Shown: positions 14,804-22,606 of the stretch, piece after piece
Layout: each line of letters opens with the position of its first letter
Numbering within the stretch: position 1 is the stretch's first letter
DNA from: Mariprofundaceae bacterium
GTDB taxonomy: Bacteria > Pseudomonadota > Zetaproteobacteria > Mariprofundales > Mariprofundaceae
Length of the DNA: 22,728 bases
NCBI GenBank assembly: GCA_030950825.1
Contig: JAUZQT010000033.1
Location: 1 to 22,728 of the forward strand
Direction: 5' to 3'
Program-made: the position numbers and the translations under genes
The notes under the pieces: generated by a model
The model's input: the letters and a program-made list of their open reading frames with translations, nothing else
Database searches by the model: none
Told to the model about the DNA's origin: nothing

Positions 14804-16342
14804 ATGCAGCCATATTATATTACAACGCCAATTTATTATGTGAATGACGAGCCACATTTGGGTCATATGTACACAACCATTGCAGCCGATGTGTTGGCTC
14901 GTCACCAGCGTTTGTCGGGAAAAGATGTCTTCTTTTTAACGGGCGTGGATGAGCATGGGCAAAAGGTTCAACAGGCAGCCGAAGCACGCGGCATTGAACC
15001 GATAGCATTGGCAGATCAGGTGGTTGCACGTTATCAAAGCCTATGGCCCGAACTCTCGATTAGCCACAATGATTTTATTCGCACCAGTTCGGAGCGTCAT
15101 CATAAAGCTGTGCAGGCGATGTGGTGCCGTTTGGAAAATGCTGGGGCAATTTACAAGGGCTTTTATGAAGATTGGTATTGCGTGCCATGTGAAAGCTATT
15201 GGACAGAAACACAATTAAAAGATGCAAAATGCTGGGATAATCACCATTGCCCAGATTGTACGCGTGAAGTTGAAAAGGTGCAGGAAGAAACATACTTCTT
15301 CCGTTTAAGTGCTTATCAGGATCGCTTGATCGCCTATATCAAGGATAATCCCGATTTTATTGCGCCTGAATCCCGCCGTAATGAAGTATTGCGTTTTATT
15401 GAAGGGGGCTTGCGTGATTTATCGGTATCGCGCACAACATTTTCATGGGGGGTGCCCGTCCCAGGCGATGAAAAACATGTGGTGTATGTATGGATTGATG
15501 CATTAACCAACTACCTTACAGCCGTTGGCTTTCCAGAGCAGGAAAACCCGACACGTTGGCCAGCCAGTGTTCATTTAATTGGCAAAGATATTTTGCGTTT
15601 TCATGCCATCTATTGGCCATGTATGTTGATGGCTGCTGAGCTTCCAATGCCTGAACGTGTCTTTGCACATGGCTGGTGGACCGTTGAGGGTGAAAAAATG
15701 TCCAAATCTAAGGGTAATGCCCTTCGCCCTGCAGATTTGTTAGCCAAATATGATGCCGATGTTTTACGTTATTTTTTATTGCGTGAAATACCTTTTGGGC
15801 AGGATGGTGACTTTTCTTTTGATTCATTAAAGGCACGGCACAACTCAGAGTTGGCCAATGATGTTGGTAATTTACTGAATCGTTCTTTGGCAATGCTGAA
15901 AAAATATAATGCCAGCATATTGGGTGACGTTGGTGAAGAAGCGCCAATGGATCGCGCTCTAATTGCTGATATTGAAGGTATGCAGCGTGATGTGGACAGC
16001 CTGTTGAATCGTCAGGCCTTCCATTTGGCTTTGGAACGTATCAACAGTGTTATCAAACACGGCAACCGCTATGTTGAGGATAATGCACCATGGGCCTTGG
16101 CCAAAGTGGGGAATGTGGCTCGCTTGAATACAGTTCTCTACCATTTGATTGAAAGCTTGCGTCTGATTGCTATTCAATTATCACCCTTTATGCCTAAAAA
16201 AATGGCTGAAATGTTGCATCAAATCATGAATGACGATGTAAATATAGATGATTTAAGGCTTATTGACTGCGCTGGCTGGGGCTTTTTACAAGCGGATCAT
16301 ACATGTCAAACACCAGCACCTATATTTCCGAGAATGGAGTAA
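14804..16342 (+). CDS. metG: Methionyl-tRNA synthetase, short form
   Basis: Class I aminoacyl-tRNA synthetase of 512 residues that charges tRNA-Met. The signature HLGH (residues 18-21) stands in for HIGH, and KMSKS occupies 298-302. A zinc-type insert with CVPC (about 125-128) and CWDNHHCPDC (about 142-151) is present, as is the anticodon-binding helical domain after about residue 340. The protein stops without the C-terminal EMAP/Arc1p-like tRNA-binding domain found in the longer E. coli enzyme, so it is the compact type. The gene is followed after six bases by a DUF2062 gene and is probably co-transcribed with it. Confidence 0.95.
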   Translation: MQPYYITTPIYYVNDEPHLGHMYTTIAADVLARHQRLSGKDVFFLTGVDEHGQKVQQAAEARGIEPIALADQVVARYQSLWPELSISHNDFIRTSSERHHKAVQAMWCRLENAGAIYKGFYEDWYCVPCESYWTETQLKDAKCWDNHHCPDCTREVEKVQEETYFFRLSAYQDRLIAYIKDNPDFIAPESRRNEVLRFIEGGLRDLSVSRTTFSWGVPVPGDEKHVVYVWIDALTNYLTAVGFPEQENPTRWPASVHLIGKDILRFHAIYWPCMLMAAELPMPERVFAHGWWTVEGEKMSKSKGNALRPADLLAKYDADVLRYFLLREIPFGQDGDFSFDSLKARHNSELANDVGNLLNRSLAMLKKYNASILGDVGEEAPMDRALIADIEGMQRDVDSLLNRQAFHLALERINSVIKHGNRYVEDNAPWALAKVGNVARLNTVLYHLIESLRLIAIQLSPFMPKKMAEMLHQIMNDDVNIDDLRLIDCAGWGFLQADHTCQTPAPIFPRME

Positions 16343-16348
16343 AGCTGT

Positions 16349-16858
16349 ATGCCAAAAAAGTTTGTGCAACGCTGGATGCCTGATCAGAAAATCATCCGAA
16401 ATCACAAGGCGTTGCGTTGCTTTGGGCGCTTGTTGCATGATCCACACCTCTGGCATTTAACGAGACATTCCCTAGCAAAGGCCTTTTTTGTTGGATTGTT
16501 TTGTGCTTTTTTGCCCATTCCCTTCCAAATGGTCGTAGCTGCTGCTGGTGCTATTTTCATGCACGCCAATTTACCCATATCCGTTACTTTGGTTTGGTTG
16601 ACGAACCCCTTGACGATGCCACCATTGTTTTACTTTGCTTATAAAGTGGGCGGTTGGATATTGCAATTGCCTGTCCAAGCATTTCATTTTGAGGCATCTC
16701 TTGATTGGGTCATGAATAGCATGTCATTGATTTGGCAGCCTTTTTTGCTTGGCTGCCTCGTTCTAGGCCTACTTGTAGGTTCCTTGGGCTATCTTACGAT
16801 TCAGCTTGTATGGCGTGCTTTGGTTATGAGCCGTTGGAATAAGCGGCATAAGCCATAA
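16349..16858 (+). CDS. DUF2062 membrane protein
   Basis: A 169-residue inner-membrane protein with a cytoplasmic, basic N-terminus and three or four hydrophobic segments. The conserved DUF2062 core is visible: AKAFFVGLFCAFLPIPFQMV, then ANLPISVTLVWLTNPLTMPPLFYFAYKVG. The function of this family is unknown. It starts six bases after metG, with GGAG about 8-11 bases before the ATG, so the two share a transcript. The ending RWNKRHKP is basic and likely cytoplasmic. Confidence 0.85.
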   Translation: MPKKFVQRWMPDQKIIRNHKALRCFGRLLHDPHLWHLTRHSLAKAFFVGLFCAFLPIPFQMVVAAAGAIFMHANLPISVTLVWLTNPLTMPPLFYFAYKVGGWILQLPVQAFHFEASLDWVMNSMSLIWQPFLLGCLVLGLLVGSLGYLTIQLVWRALVMSRWNKRHKP

Positions 16859-16891
16859 CGCTGGAAATGAAGTTTGAGGCTCATTGCATAC

Positions 16892-16914
16892 TTAGCCTGA
16901 ATAATTCAGGCTAA
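16892..16914. terminator. Two-way terminator palindrome between convergent genes
   Basis: TTAGCCTGAA (16892-16901) pairs with TTCAGGCTAA (16905-16914) around a TAA loop, a perfect ten-pair stem in the gap between the DUF2062 gene and the convergent YebC gene. Its 15-base core is identical to the palindrome at 10202-10216. Confidence 0.65.
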
Positions 16915-16923
16915 ATGCTCTGC

Positions 16924-17652
16924 CTATTCTTCGCTACCTGCTTCTGCATTATGATAAACTTTTTGCACATCATCGCAGTCATTTAATGCTTCAAGCAGAC
17001 TCTCAAAGGTTTGTACATCATCACCAGCAATGTGGCAAAATGTTTGCGGCTCATATGAGATATCATCCATAGCAAATTCAATATTTGGAAAAGCATCCAG
17101 GAGTGCAGTTTTGGCTTTATTAAAATCTGTATGCGCTGCAAAAACTGTAATCATGCCATCTTCACATTCAATATCAGCCACATCCACATCAGCCACCATC
17201 AATGCTTCGAATACAGCATCCTCATCATCATGTTGAAATGCGAATACAGCCTGGTGGTCAAACATATGTGCAACCGCGCCAGGGCCTCCTAGCTTGGAAC
17301 CATTTTTGGTAAAACATTGCCGTACATCAGCAAAAGTACGATTGTTATTATCTGTGAGACAATCGACAATCACCATACAACCAGCGGGGCCGAAGCCTTC
17401 ATAACGTGCTGGCGAGAAATCTTCACCGCCACCGCCCATGGCTTTATCGAGAGCATTTTTAATCACATGGGCAGGCACTTGGTCTTTTTTTGCTTTTTCA
17501 ATTAAGCGGCGAAGCGATAGATTTCCATCCATATCGGCACCACCACTTTTGGCACAAACATAAATTTCACGCCCATATTTGGAGTAAACTTTGGTTTTGG
17601 CACCCGCAGTTTTCGCCATATCTTCTTTTTTGTTTTGGTAAGCTCTTCCCAT
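16924..17652 (-). CDS. YebC/PmpR/TACO1-family protein, YeeN-like subgroup
   Basis: A 242-residue member of the YebC/TACO1 family. Its N-terminus (MGRAYQNKKEDMAKTAGAKTKVYSKYGREIY, split here by the YSKYGREI block) resembles E. coli YeeN rather than YebC. Other family blocks: NLSLRRLIEKAKKDQVPAHVIKNALDKA, GGGGEDFSPARYEGFGPAG, DNNNRTFADVR and LGGPGAVAHMFD. The family was long annotated as transcription regulators; the mitochondrial member TACO1 and more recent bacterial work point to a role in translation, helping ribosomes past difficult stretches. The start follows a GAGAGAAAAAG stretch. An SDR gene lies 38 bases upstream on the same strand. Confidence 0.9.
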   Translation of the reverse strand: MGRAYQNKKEDMAKTAGAKTKVYSKYGREIYVCAKSGGADMDGNLSLRRLIEKAKKDQVPAHVIKNALDKAMGGGGEDFSPARYEGFGPAGCMVIVDCLTDNNNRTFADVRQCFTKNGSKLGGPGAVAHMFDHQAVFAFQHDDEDAVFEALMVADVDVADIECEDGMITVFAAHTDFNKAKTALLDAFPNIEFAMDDISYEPQTFCHIAGDDVQTFESLLEALNDCDDVQKVYHNAEAGSEE

Positions 17653-17690
17653 ATCTTTTTCTCTCTATATTAGTGTGTAATGTTATTTAT

Positions 17691-18410
17691 TCACATCAAA
17701 TCAGCGGCATTGAGTGATTGCCCTCGAAAACCCTTACTTTCATCGGCAAGCAATTTCAAGTATGCAGGCGCAACACTTTCAGCAAGGGGTACTTTGCTCG
17801 GCAAAATACCTGGATAGGCGCGTTTAAATAATTCTGTTCGTACACGCCCTGGGTTTAATGTGTTAAAGCGATATGGTTTGTCAGGATGCTCTCCCTGCCA
17901 CATCGCTGCAACATAGGCTAGGGCACGTTTGGCAAAACCATAAGCATGCCAATTATTCTGATCATCGTGAACCATATCACATGTGGTAAAAATAATGGAT
18001 GCCGATTCGGCACGACGTAATAATGGCAACATCATCTGGGTCAGCATATTGGGTGCCGTCAGGTGAATATCCAAAGCATCACGAAATTTATCGACTTTAA
18101 TATATTGCATGGGTGTGCAACGATCCAATGAACCCGCACAATGCACCAAACCATCCAAATGGGGAACTTGATTCTTCAGGGCAAGAAAGAGTTTTCCGTA
18201 ATCATCAAAGTTGGTGAGATCAAAAGGAATGCATAAACATCGTCCTCCAAGCTCCTCAATGCGTTTTTGCGTTACGCCAAGGGCATCTTCATTACGTCCG
18301 AGGGCAATCACGCTGGCACCTTGCTCGCCCAGTGCGGCGGCAACTTGTTGACCTATACCATCACTCGCACCTGTCACCATGATTATTTTATGTTCGAAAC
18401 ATTTTGACAT
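17691..18410 (-). CDS. Short-chain dehydrogenase/reductase (YciK-like), atypical catalytic residue
   Basis: A 239-residue classical SDR with a Rossmann fold. TGASDGIG (residues 13-20) binds NAD(P), HCAGS (90-94) matches the NNAG element, and Tyr157 with Lys161 form the YxxxK active site. The aligned catalytic serine, 13 residues before the tyrosine, is Cys144 (FTTCD), with Thr143 beside it; E. coli YciK has serines there. NPGRVRTELFKRAYPG is the usual PG motif region. The substrate is unknown. It is divergent from ettA and upstream of the YebC-family gene on the same strand. A G-run just before the ATG may act as ribosome site. Confidence 0.88.
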   Translation of the reverse strand: MSKCFEHKIIMVTGASDGIGQQVAAALGEQGASVIALGRNEDALGVTQKRIEELGGRCLCIPFDLTNFDDYGKLFLALKNQVPHLDGLVHCAGSLDRCTPMQYIKVDKFRDALDIHLTAPNMLTQMMLPLLRRAESASIIFTTCDMVHDDQNNWHAYGFAKRALAYVAAMWQGEHPDKPYRFNTLNPGRVRTELFKRAYPGILPSKVPLAESVAPAYLKLLADESKGFRGQSLNAADLM

Positions 18411-18457
18411 GATACATCCCCCGTTCCTTAATAGATCTTTGATGCGGGATATTAACC

Positions 18458-18484
18458 ACGAAGGACACGAAGGGCACGAAGGAA
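18458..18484. repeat. Three tandem 9-bp repeats (ACGAAGGNN)
   Basis: ACGAAGGAC, ACGAAGGGC and ACGAAGGAA follow each other directly in the divergent gap between the SDR gene and ettA. From memory, very similar CACGAAGGACACGAAGG strings are scattered in intergenic DNA of many bacteria; that needs a search to confirm. Confidence 0.6.
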
Positions 18485-18595
18485 ATTAAACCATTGATGT
18501 ATTGGCTTCTTAGAGGCGATGCTATGATCATTTATATTCGTGACCTTTGTTGTGAAATGATATGCTTTGTCGTATTTTTAGTATAGAGGTAAGAC

Positions 18596-20266
18596 ATGGC
18601 AGATTATCAGTATATTTATTCAATGCAGGGTGTAGGCAAAGTTGTCGATGGTAAAAAAGAAATTTTAAAAGACATCTACCTTTCATTTTATCCAGGGGCA
18701 AAAATTGGTGTATTGGGGCTGAATGGTTCGGGAAAATCAACACTTTTAAAAATCATGGCGGGTTTGGATACAGATATTCTCGGTGAAGCACGTCCTTCAC
18801 CGCGCATTAAAATTGGTTACTTGGCACAAGAGCCTGAATTGGATGAAAGTAAAGACGTGCGTGGCAATGTGGAAGAAGCGGTACAAGAAATGAAAAATGC
18901 TCTAACTGAGTTGGATGCAGTATACGCAGCTTATGCAGAACCCGATGCAGATTTTGATGAAATTGCGAAAAAACAAGCTAAATTAGAAAATTTTATTGAA
19001 GCGGGTGATGGACATAACTTGGATCGCAAGCTTGGTATTGCTGCCGATGCCTTGCGTTTGCCTGATTGGGATGCCGATGTATCGAAATTATCGGGTGGCG
19101 AACGTCGCCGTGTGGCCTTGTGCCGTTTATTGCTTTCTAGCCCAGATATGTTGTTGCTGGATGAGCCTACCAACCATTTGGATGCGGAATCTGTAGCATG
19201 GCTGGAACGTTTCTTGCACGACTTTACAGGCACTGTGGTCGCTGTAACCCATGATCGTTATTTTCTTGATAACGTAGCTGGCTGGATCCTTGAATTGGAT
19301 CGTGGCCGTGGCATTCCATTTGAGGGCAATTATTCAGCATGGTTGGAGCAGAAAGAAAAACGCCTTGCTACTGAAGAGAAGCAAGAGTCTTCGCGTCAAA
19401 AAGCCATCAAAGAAGAGTTGGCATGGGTTCGCCAAGGCGCGAAAGGGCGGCATGCCAAATCCAAAGCACGCTTGAAAGCCTTTGATGAGTTATCAAGCAA
19501 AGAGGCACAAGTTCGCAATGCCACCAAGCAGATTTATATTCCTGTGGCGGAACGCTTGGGTGATATCGTGATCAATGCGGCGCATATTGTGAAGGGTTAT
19601 GGTGACCGCGTGTTGTATGACGATATGAATTTCAACTTACCACGCGGTGGCATTGTGGGTGTGATTGGCGCCAACGGTGCAGGTAAAACAACGTTATTCC
19701 GCATGATTACAGGTGAGGAGAAACCTGATTCAGGCACACTGACCATTGGCGAAACGGTGCAAATTGCCTGCGTGGATCAAAGTCGCGATGCTTTAGATGG
19801 TGATAAAACGGTTTGGGAAGAAATTTCAGGTGGCTCTGATAGCATGATGCTGGGCAATGTCGAAGTGTCTTCTCGCGCCTATTGTGGGCGCTTTAACTTT
19901 AAGGGTGGAGATCAGCAGAAGAAGCTTAAACTACTCTCTGGTGGTGAACGCAACCGAGTGCATTTGGCAAAAATGCTCAAAGAAGGCGGTAATGTTCTAC
20001 TGCTTGATGAGCCGACCAATGATTTAGATGTTGAAACGTTAAGAGCACTCGAAGAAGCGCTGCTTGATTTTGCTGGCTGTGCTGTGGTGATTTCGCATGA
20101 TCGCTGGTTTTTGGATCGTATTGCCACGCATATCTTGGCTTATGAAGATGAGGGGCACATTGAATGGTTTGAGGGTAACTTTGCTGAGTATGAAAAGGAT
20201 AAAGAACGTCGATTGGGTAAAGATGCTGCACAGCCACATCGTATCAAATATAAAAAAATAGTGTGA
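18596..20266 (+). CDS. ettA: Energy-dependent translational throttle protein EttA (ABC-F)
   Basis: ABC-F ATPase of 556 residues without membrane segments, the usual EttA length. EttA binds the ribosomal E site and gates entry into elongation according to ATP/ADP. Two ABC cassettes are complete: GLNGSGKST, LSGGERRR and LLLDEPTNHLD in the first; GANGAGKTT, LSGGERNR and LLLDEPTNDLD in the second. Between them lies the charged linker EELAWVRQGAKGRHAKSKARL (split at the GAKGRHAKSKAR element) that contacts P-site tRNA. The opening MADYQYIYSMQGVGKVV and ending HRIKYKKI are typical of EttA orthologues. GAGG precedes the ATG. It ends before a strong hairpin shared with convergent pgm. Confidence 0.96.
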   Translation: MADYQYIYSMQGVGKVVDGKKEILKDIYLSFYPGAKIGVLGLNGSGKSTLLKIMAGLDTDILGEARPSPRIKIGYLAQEPELDESKDVRGNVEEAVQEMKNALTELDAVYAAYAEPDADFDEIAKKQAKLENFIEAGDGHNLDRKLGIAADALRLPDWDADVSKLSGGERRRVALCRLLLSSPDMLLLDEPTNHLDAESVAWLERFLHDFTGTVVAVTHDRYFLDNVAGWILELDRGRGIPFEGNYSAWLEQKEKRLATEEKQESSRQKAIKEELAWVRQGAKGRHAKSKARLKAFDELSSKEAQVRNATKQIYIPVAERLGDIVINAAHIVKGYGDRVLYDDMNFNLPRGGIVGVIGANGAGKTTLFRMITGEEKPDSGTLTIGETVQIACVDQSRDALDGDKTVWEEISGGSDSMMLGNVEVSSRAYCGRFNFKGGDQQKKLKLLSGGERNRVHLAKMLKEGGNVLLLDEPTNDLDVETLRALEEALLDFAGCAVVISHDRWFLDRIATHILAYEDEGHIEWFEGNFAEYEKDKERRLGKDAAQPHRIKYKKIV

Positions 20267-20275
20267 TGCAGGAAT

Positions 20276-20312
20276 CGCTACCAGTATTGTTTTTTATCCA
20301 ATACTGGTAGCG
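20276..20312. terminator. Two-way stem-loop between convergent ettA and pgm
   Basis: CGCTACCAGTATTG (20276-20289) pairs perfectly with CAATACTGGTAGCG (20299-20312). The nine-base loop contains a run of T on the plus strand, and neither side is followed by a T-run, so it is a strong stem but not a canonical terminator. Confidence 0.65.
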
Positions 20313-20322
20313 CTGTTCTCGA

Positions 20323-21957
20323 TCAGGTGATGACCGTTGGTTTGTCCCTACCCGTTAATATTTTTAACTTTGAAAGCGATTCTGCTGCTTCAATCAAGTC
20401 CGCCAAAGCATGCTGTGCATCCATATTCTGTTTATTCGCATCCGCCTCATATGATTCAAGGTAAATGCGTACGGTTGCACCTTCCGTGCCTGTGCCCGAT
20501 AAACGAAAAATAATACGTGAGCCATCTTCAAAAAGTATTCGAATGCCTTGATTGCGACTTATACTTTGGTCAACAGGGTCAGTATATGAAAAATCATCAC
20601 ACGTTTGAATGATGCGTCCAGCCAGCGCAGTGCCTGGCAGGGATTCAAACTGACCTCGAATATTTTTCATGACCTGATTCGCAGCATCGTTGGAAACAGC
20701 TTCATAATCATGACGAGAATAATAGTTCCGGCCAAATTTTCGCCAGTGCGCACACACAATGGTTTCCACAGATTGCTGGCGTGCTGCCAGAATATTAAGC
20801 CAAAATAGCACTGCCCATAAGCCATCTTTTTCACGAACATGATTGGAGCCTGTGCCAAAAGATTCTTCGCCGCATAGGGTTACTTTATCCGCATCCATCA
20901 AATTACCGAAGAATTTCCAGCCAGTCGGTGTCTCATAACAATCCAGCCCCAGCGCCTTGGCAACACGGTCTGCAGCACCACTGGTTGGCATGGAACGTGC
21001 AATGCCAGCAATACCAGACTCATAGGCAGGAACAACGGTTGCATTGGCAGCCATGATTGCCAATGAATCGCTGGGTGTTACAAAGAAACCTTTACCCAAA
21101 ATCATATTACGATCGCCATCACCATCGGATGCAGCACCAAAATCTGGGGCATCATCGGCATAGAGCCTATCGACGAGTTCTTTGGCATAAGTCAGGTTCG
21201 GATCAGGGTGACCACCACCAAAGTCATCCAGTGGAACACAATTGATCAAACTATCAGAAGATGCGCCAAGCATGTTTTGTAGAATAACCTTGGCATAAGG
21301 CCCTGTTACAGCATGCATGGCATCGAAACAGATACGGAAATCGGAGGCTAGCAAGCGGCGAATCGCATCAAAGTCAAACAGTGACTGCATTAATGCCGCA
21401 TAATCGCTGACCGAATCAATCACTTCAACACGCATATCACCAATGTGTGAAATAGCCTGTTTGTCCAAATCAATTGTTATGGGTGTTTCCAGAACATTGT
21501 AGCTGCTGATTGTTTGGGTTCTGGCAAAAATGGCATCCGTGATTTTTTCAGGCGCAGGGCCGCCGTTACCGATATTGTATTTGATTCCAAAATCTTCATC
21601 AGGCCCAGCAGGATTGTGACTGGCGGAAAGAATCAAGCCGCCAAAAGCATTGTATTTACGGATAACACAGGAAGCGGCGGGCGTAGATAGAATACCATTT
21701 TGTCCAACAAGCACACAGCCGAAACCATTGGCGGCCGCCATATTCAATATCAGTTGTATGGCTTGCTCATTGAAATAACGCCCGTCACCACCCACAACAA
21801 GCGTTTTCCCTTGAAATTCACCAATGCTATCAAAGACAGACTGTACGAAATTTTCCAAATAAGCAGTTTGTTGAAAGACTTTAACTTTCTTTCGCAAACC
21901 AGACGTGCCTGGTTTTTGGCCTTCAAACGGGCTTGTTGCTTGTGTGTTCATGCTCAT
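20323..21957 (-). CDS. pgm: Phosphoglucomutase, alpha-D-glucose type (eukaryote-like)
   Basis: A 544-residue alpha-D-phosphohexomutase that interconverts glucose-1-phosphate and glucose-6-phosphate, feeding glycogen and sugar-nucleotide synthesis. The N-terminus SPFEGQKPGTSGLRKK is the family hallmark. The phosphoserine is Ser113 in SASHNP, followed by DFGIKYN; the metal site is SDGDGDRNM; sugar-binding GEESFG and phosphate-binding RLSGTGTEGATVRIYLE come later. The form with DFGIKYN is the one shared with animals, Agrobacterium and cyanobacteria rather than the E. coli type. The ATG at 21957 was chosen because it fits the family start and follows GGAGGG. A second in-frame ATG at 22011 has an even better AGGAGG (22024-22019) seven bases away and would add 18 residues. 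Confidence 0.94.
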   Translation of the reverse strand: MSMNTQATSPFEGQKPGTSGLRKKVKVFQQTAYLENFVQSVFDSIGEFQGKTLVVGGDGRYFNEQAIQLILNMAAANGFGCVLVGQNGILSTPAASCVIRKYNAFGGLILSASHNPAGPDEDFGIKYNIGNGGPAPEKITDAIFARTQTISSYNVLETPITIDLDKQAISHIGDMRVEVIDSVSDYAALMQSLFDFDAIRRLLASDFRICFDAMHAVTGPYAKVILQNMLGASSDSLINCVPLDDFGGGHPDPNLTYAKELVDRLYADDAPDFGAASDGDGDRNMILGKGFFVTPSDSLAIMAANATVVPAYESGIAGIARSMPTSGAADRVAKALGLDCYETPTGWKFFGNLMDADKVTLCGEESFGTGSNHVREKDGLWAVLFWLNILAARQQSVETIVCAHWRKFGRNYYSRHDYEAVSNDAANQVMKNIRGQFESLPGTALAGRIIQTCDDFSYTDPVDQSISRNQGIRILFEDGSRIIFRLSGTGTEGATVRIYLESYEADANKQNMDAQHALADLIEAAESLSKLKILTGRDKPTVIT

Positions 21958-22028
21958 ATTTCCCTCCGTGGTGGTGCCCGCAAGTTTACAGTATTTCATA
22001 TAATTCACCATGCGTCGGCCTCCTAGCC

Positions 22029-22043
22029 TAAGGCATTGCCTTA
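22029..22043 (-). promoter_or_regulatory. Small hairpin at the DUF1456 gene end, before pgm
   Basis: TAAGGC and GCCTTA form a six-pair stem with a three-base loop that includes the DUF1456 stop codon, just ahead of the AGGAGG upstream of pgm. It could be a weak attenuator or chance. Confidence 0.3.
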
Positions 22044-22391
22044 ATCAGCCTTCGCAATCACATCTTTAGCGCCTTCGATCAGGCTACGGATCTCTTCGAT
22101 AGCGCCAGTATTGCTGGATTCAATCAGGCCAATGATGAAATTTTCAATAGTGCGCGGCAGCAGGCTTGGCTCATCTACTGGCCCACGCGAGTAAACAATG
22201 AAGCCGTTGAGAAAGCCCTCAAACTGCTCCTCGGTTAGCTTCTCGAAGTTTTTATTCTGTGAACCAGCCATAAATGCCTTGACCTGGCTGCTACTGAGTT
22301 CAAAGCCACCAAGCTTAAATATCTCTTTGATTTCAAAATGTTTGAGATTATTGGCAATGGTAATTTTTTTAAGGATATTATTTTTAGTCAT
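22041..22391 (-). CDS. DUF1456 (YehS-like) protein with a single repeat
   Basis: A 116-residue protein. Residues 1-72 (MTKNNILKKITIANNLKHFE..., then IFKLGGFELS, FLNGFIVYSRG) match one DUF1456 unit. E. coli YehS has two such units and about 156 residues, so this is a half-length form. The last 40 residues (PRTIENFIIGLIESSNTGAIEEIRSLIEG) are helical and do not resemble the second unit. The function of the family is unknown. The ATG at 22391 matches the domain start; an in-frame ATG at 22439 would add 16 unrelated residues inside repeat DNA and was not chosen. No clear ribosome site. It lies 83 bases upstream of pgm on the same strand. Confidence 0.75.
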   Translation of the reverse strand: MTKNNILKKITIANNLKHFEIKEIFKLGGFELSSSQVKAFMAGSQNKNFEKLTEEQFEGFLNGFIVYSRGPVDEPSLLPRTIENFIIGLIESSNTGAIEEIRSLIEGAKDVIAKAD

Positions 22392-22439
22392 GCTGCAATC
22401 ATAGGAGGCTGTCCGAGAATAGAAAGACCGGCTTTCCAC

Positions 22440-22606
22440 TTAAGGCGGTACACCTTAACAAAGGGGACGCTACCCTTCTTAACAAAGGGGACGCTACCCT
22501 TTTTTAACAAAGGGGACGCTACCCTTTGTTGCGTAAACATGTTGAAAAGGCTTACTTTCGGGTTCGCACAGGATTAAGTTAAAAATAAAAGGGTAGCGTC
22601 CCCTTT
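22440..22606. repeat. Array of 19-bp repeats: three direct copies and one inverted
   Basis: AAAGGGGACGCTACCCTTT, or its first 18 bases, occurs at 22460-22477, 22484-22502 and 22509-22527, spaced 24-25 bases apart by TTAAC-type linkers, and in inverted form at 22588-22606. Each unit has its own AAAGGG/CCCTTT arms, and copies three and four can pair across 60 bases. A hairpin TTAAGG/CCTTAA precedes the array (22440-22458). From memory the unit resembles palindromes spread by REP-associated Y1 transposases; none is encoded here. Confidence 0.8.

Noticed and set aside
22455..22527. CRISPR array
   Set aside because: Spacers of about 5-6 bases are far too short and identical, and no cas genes are present.
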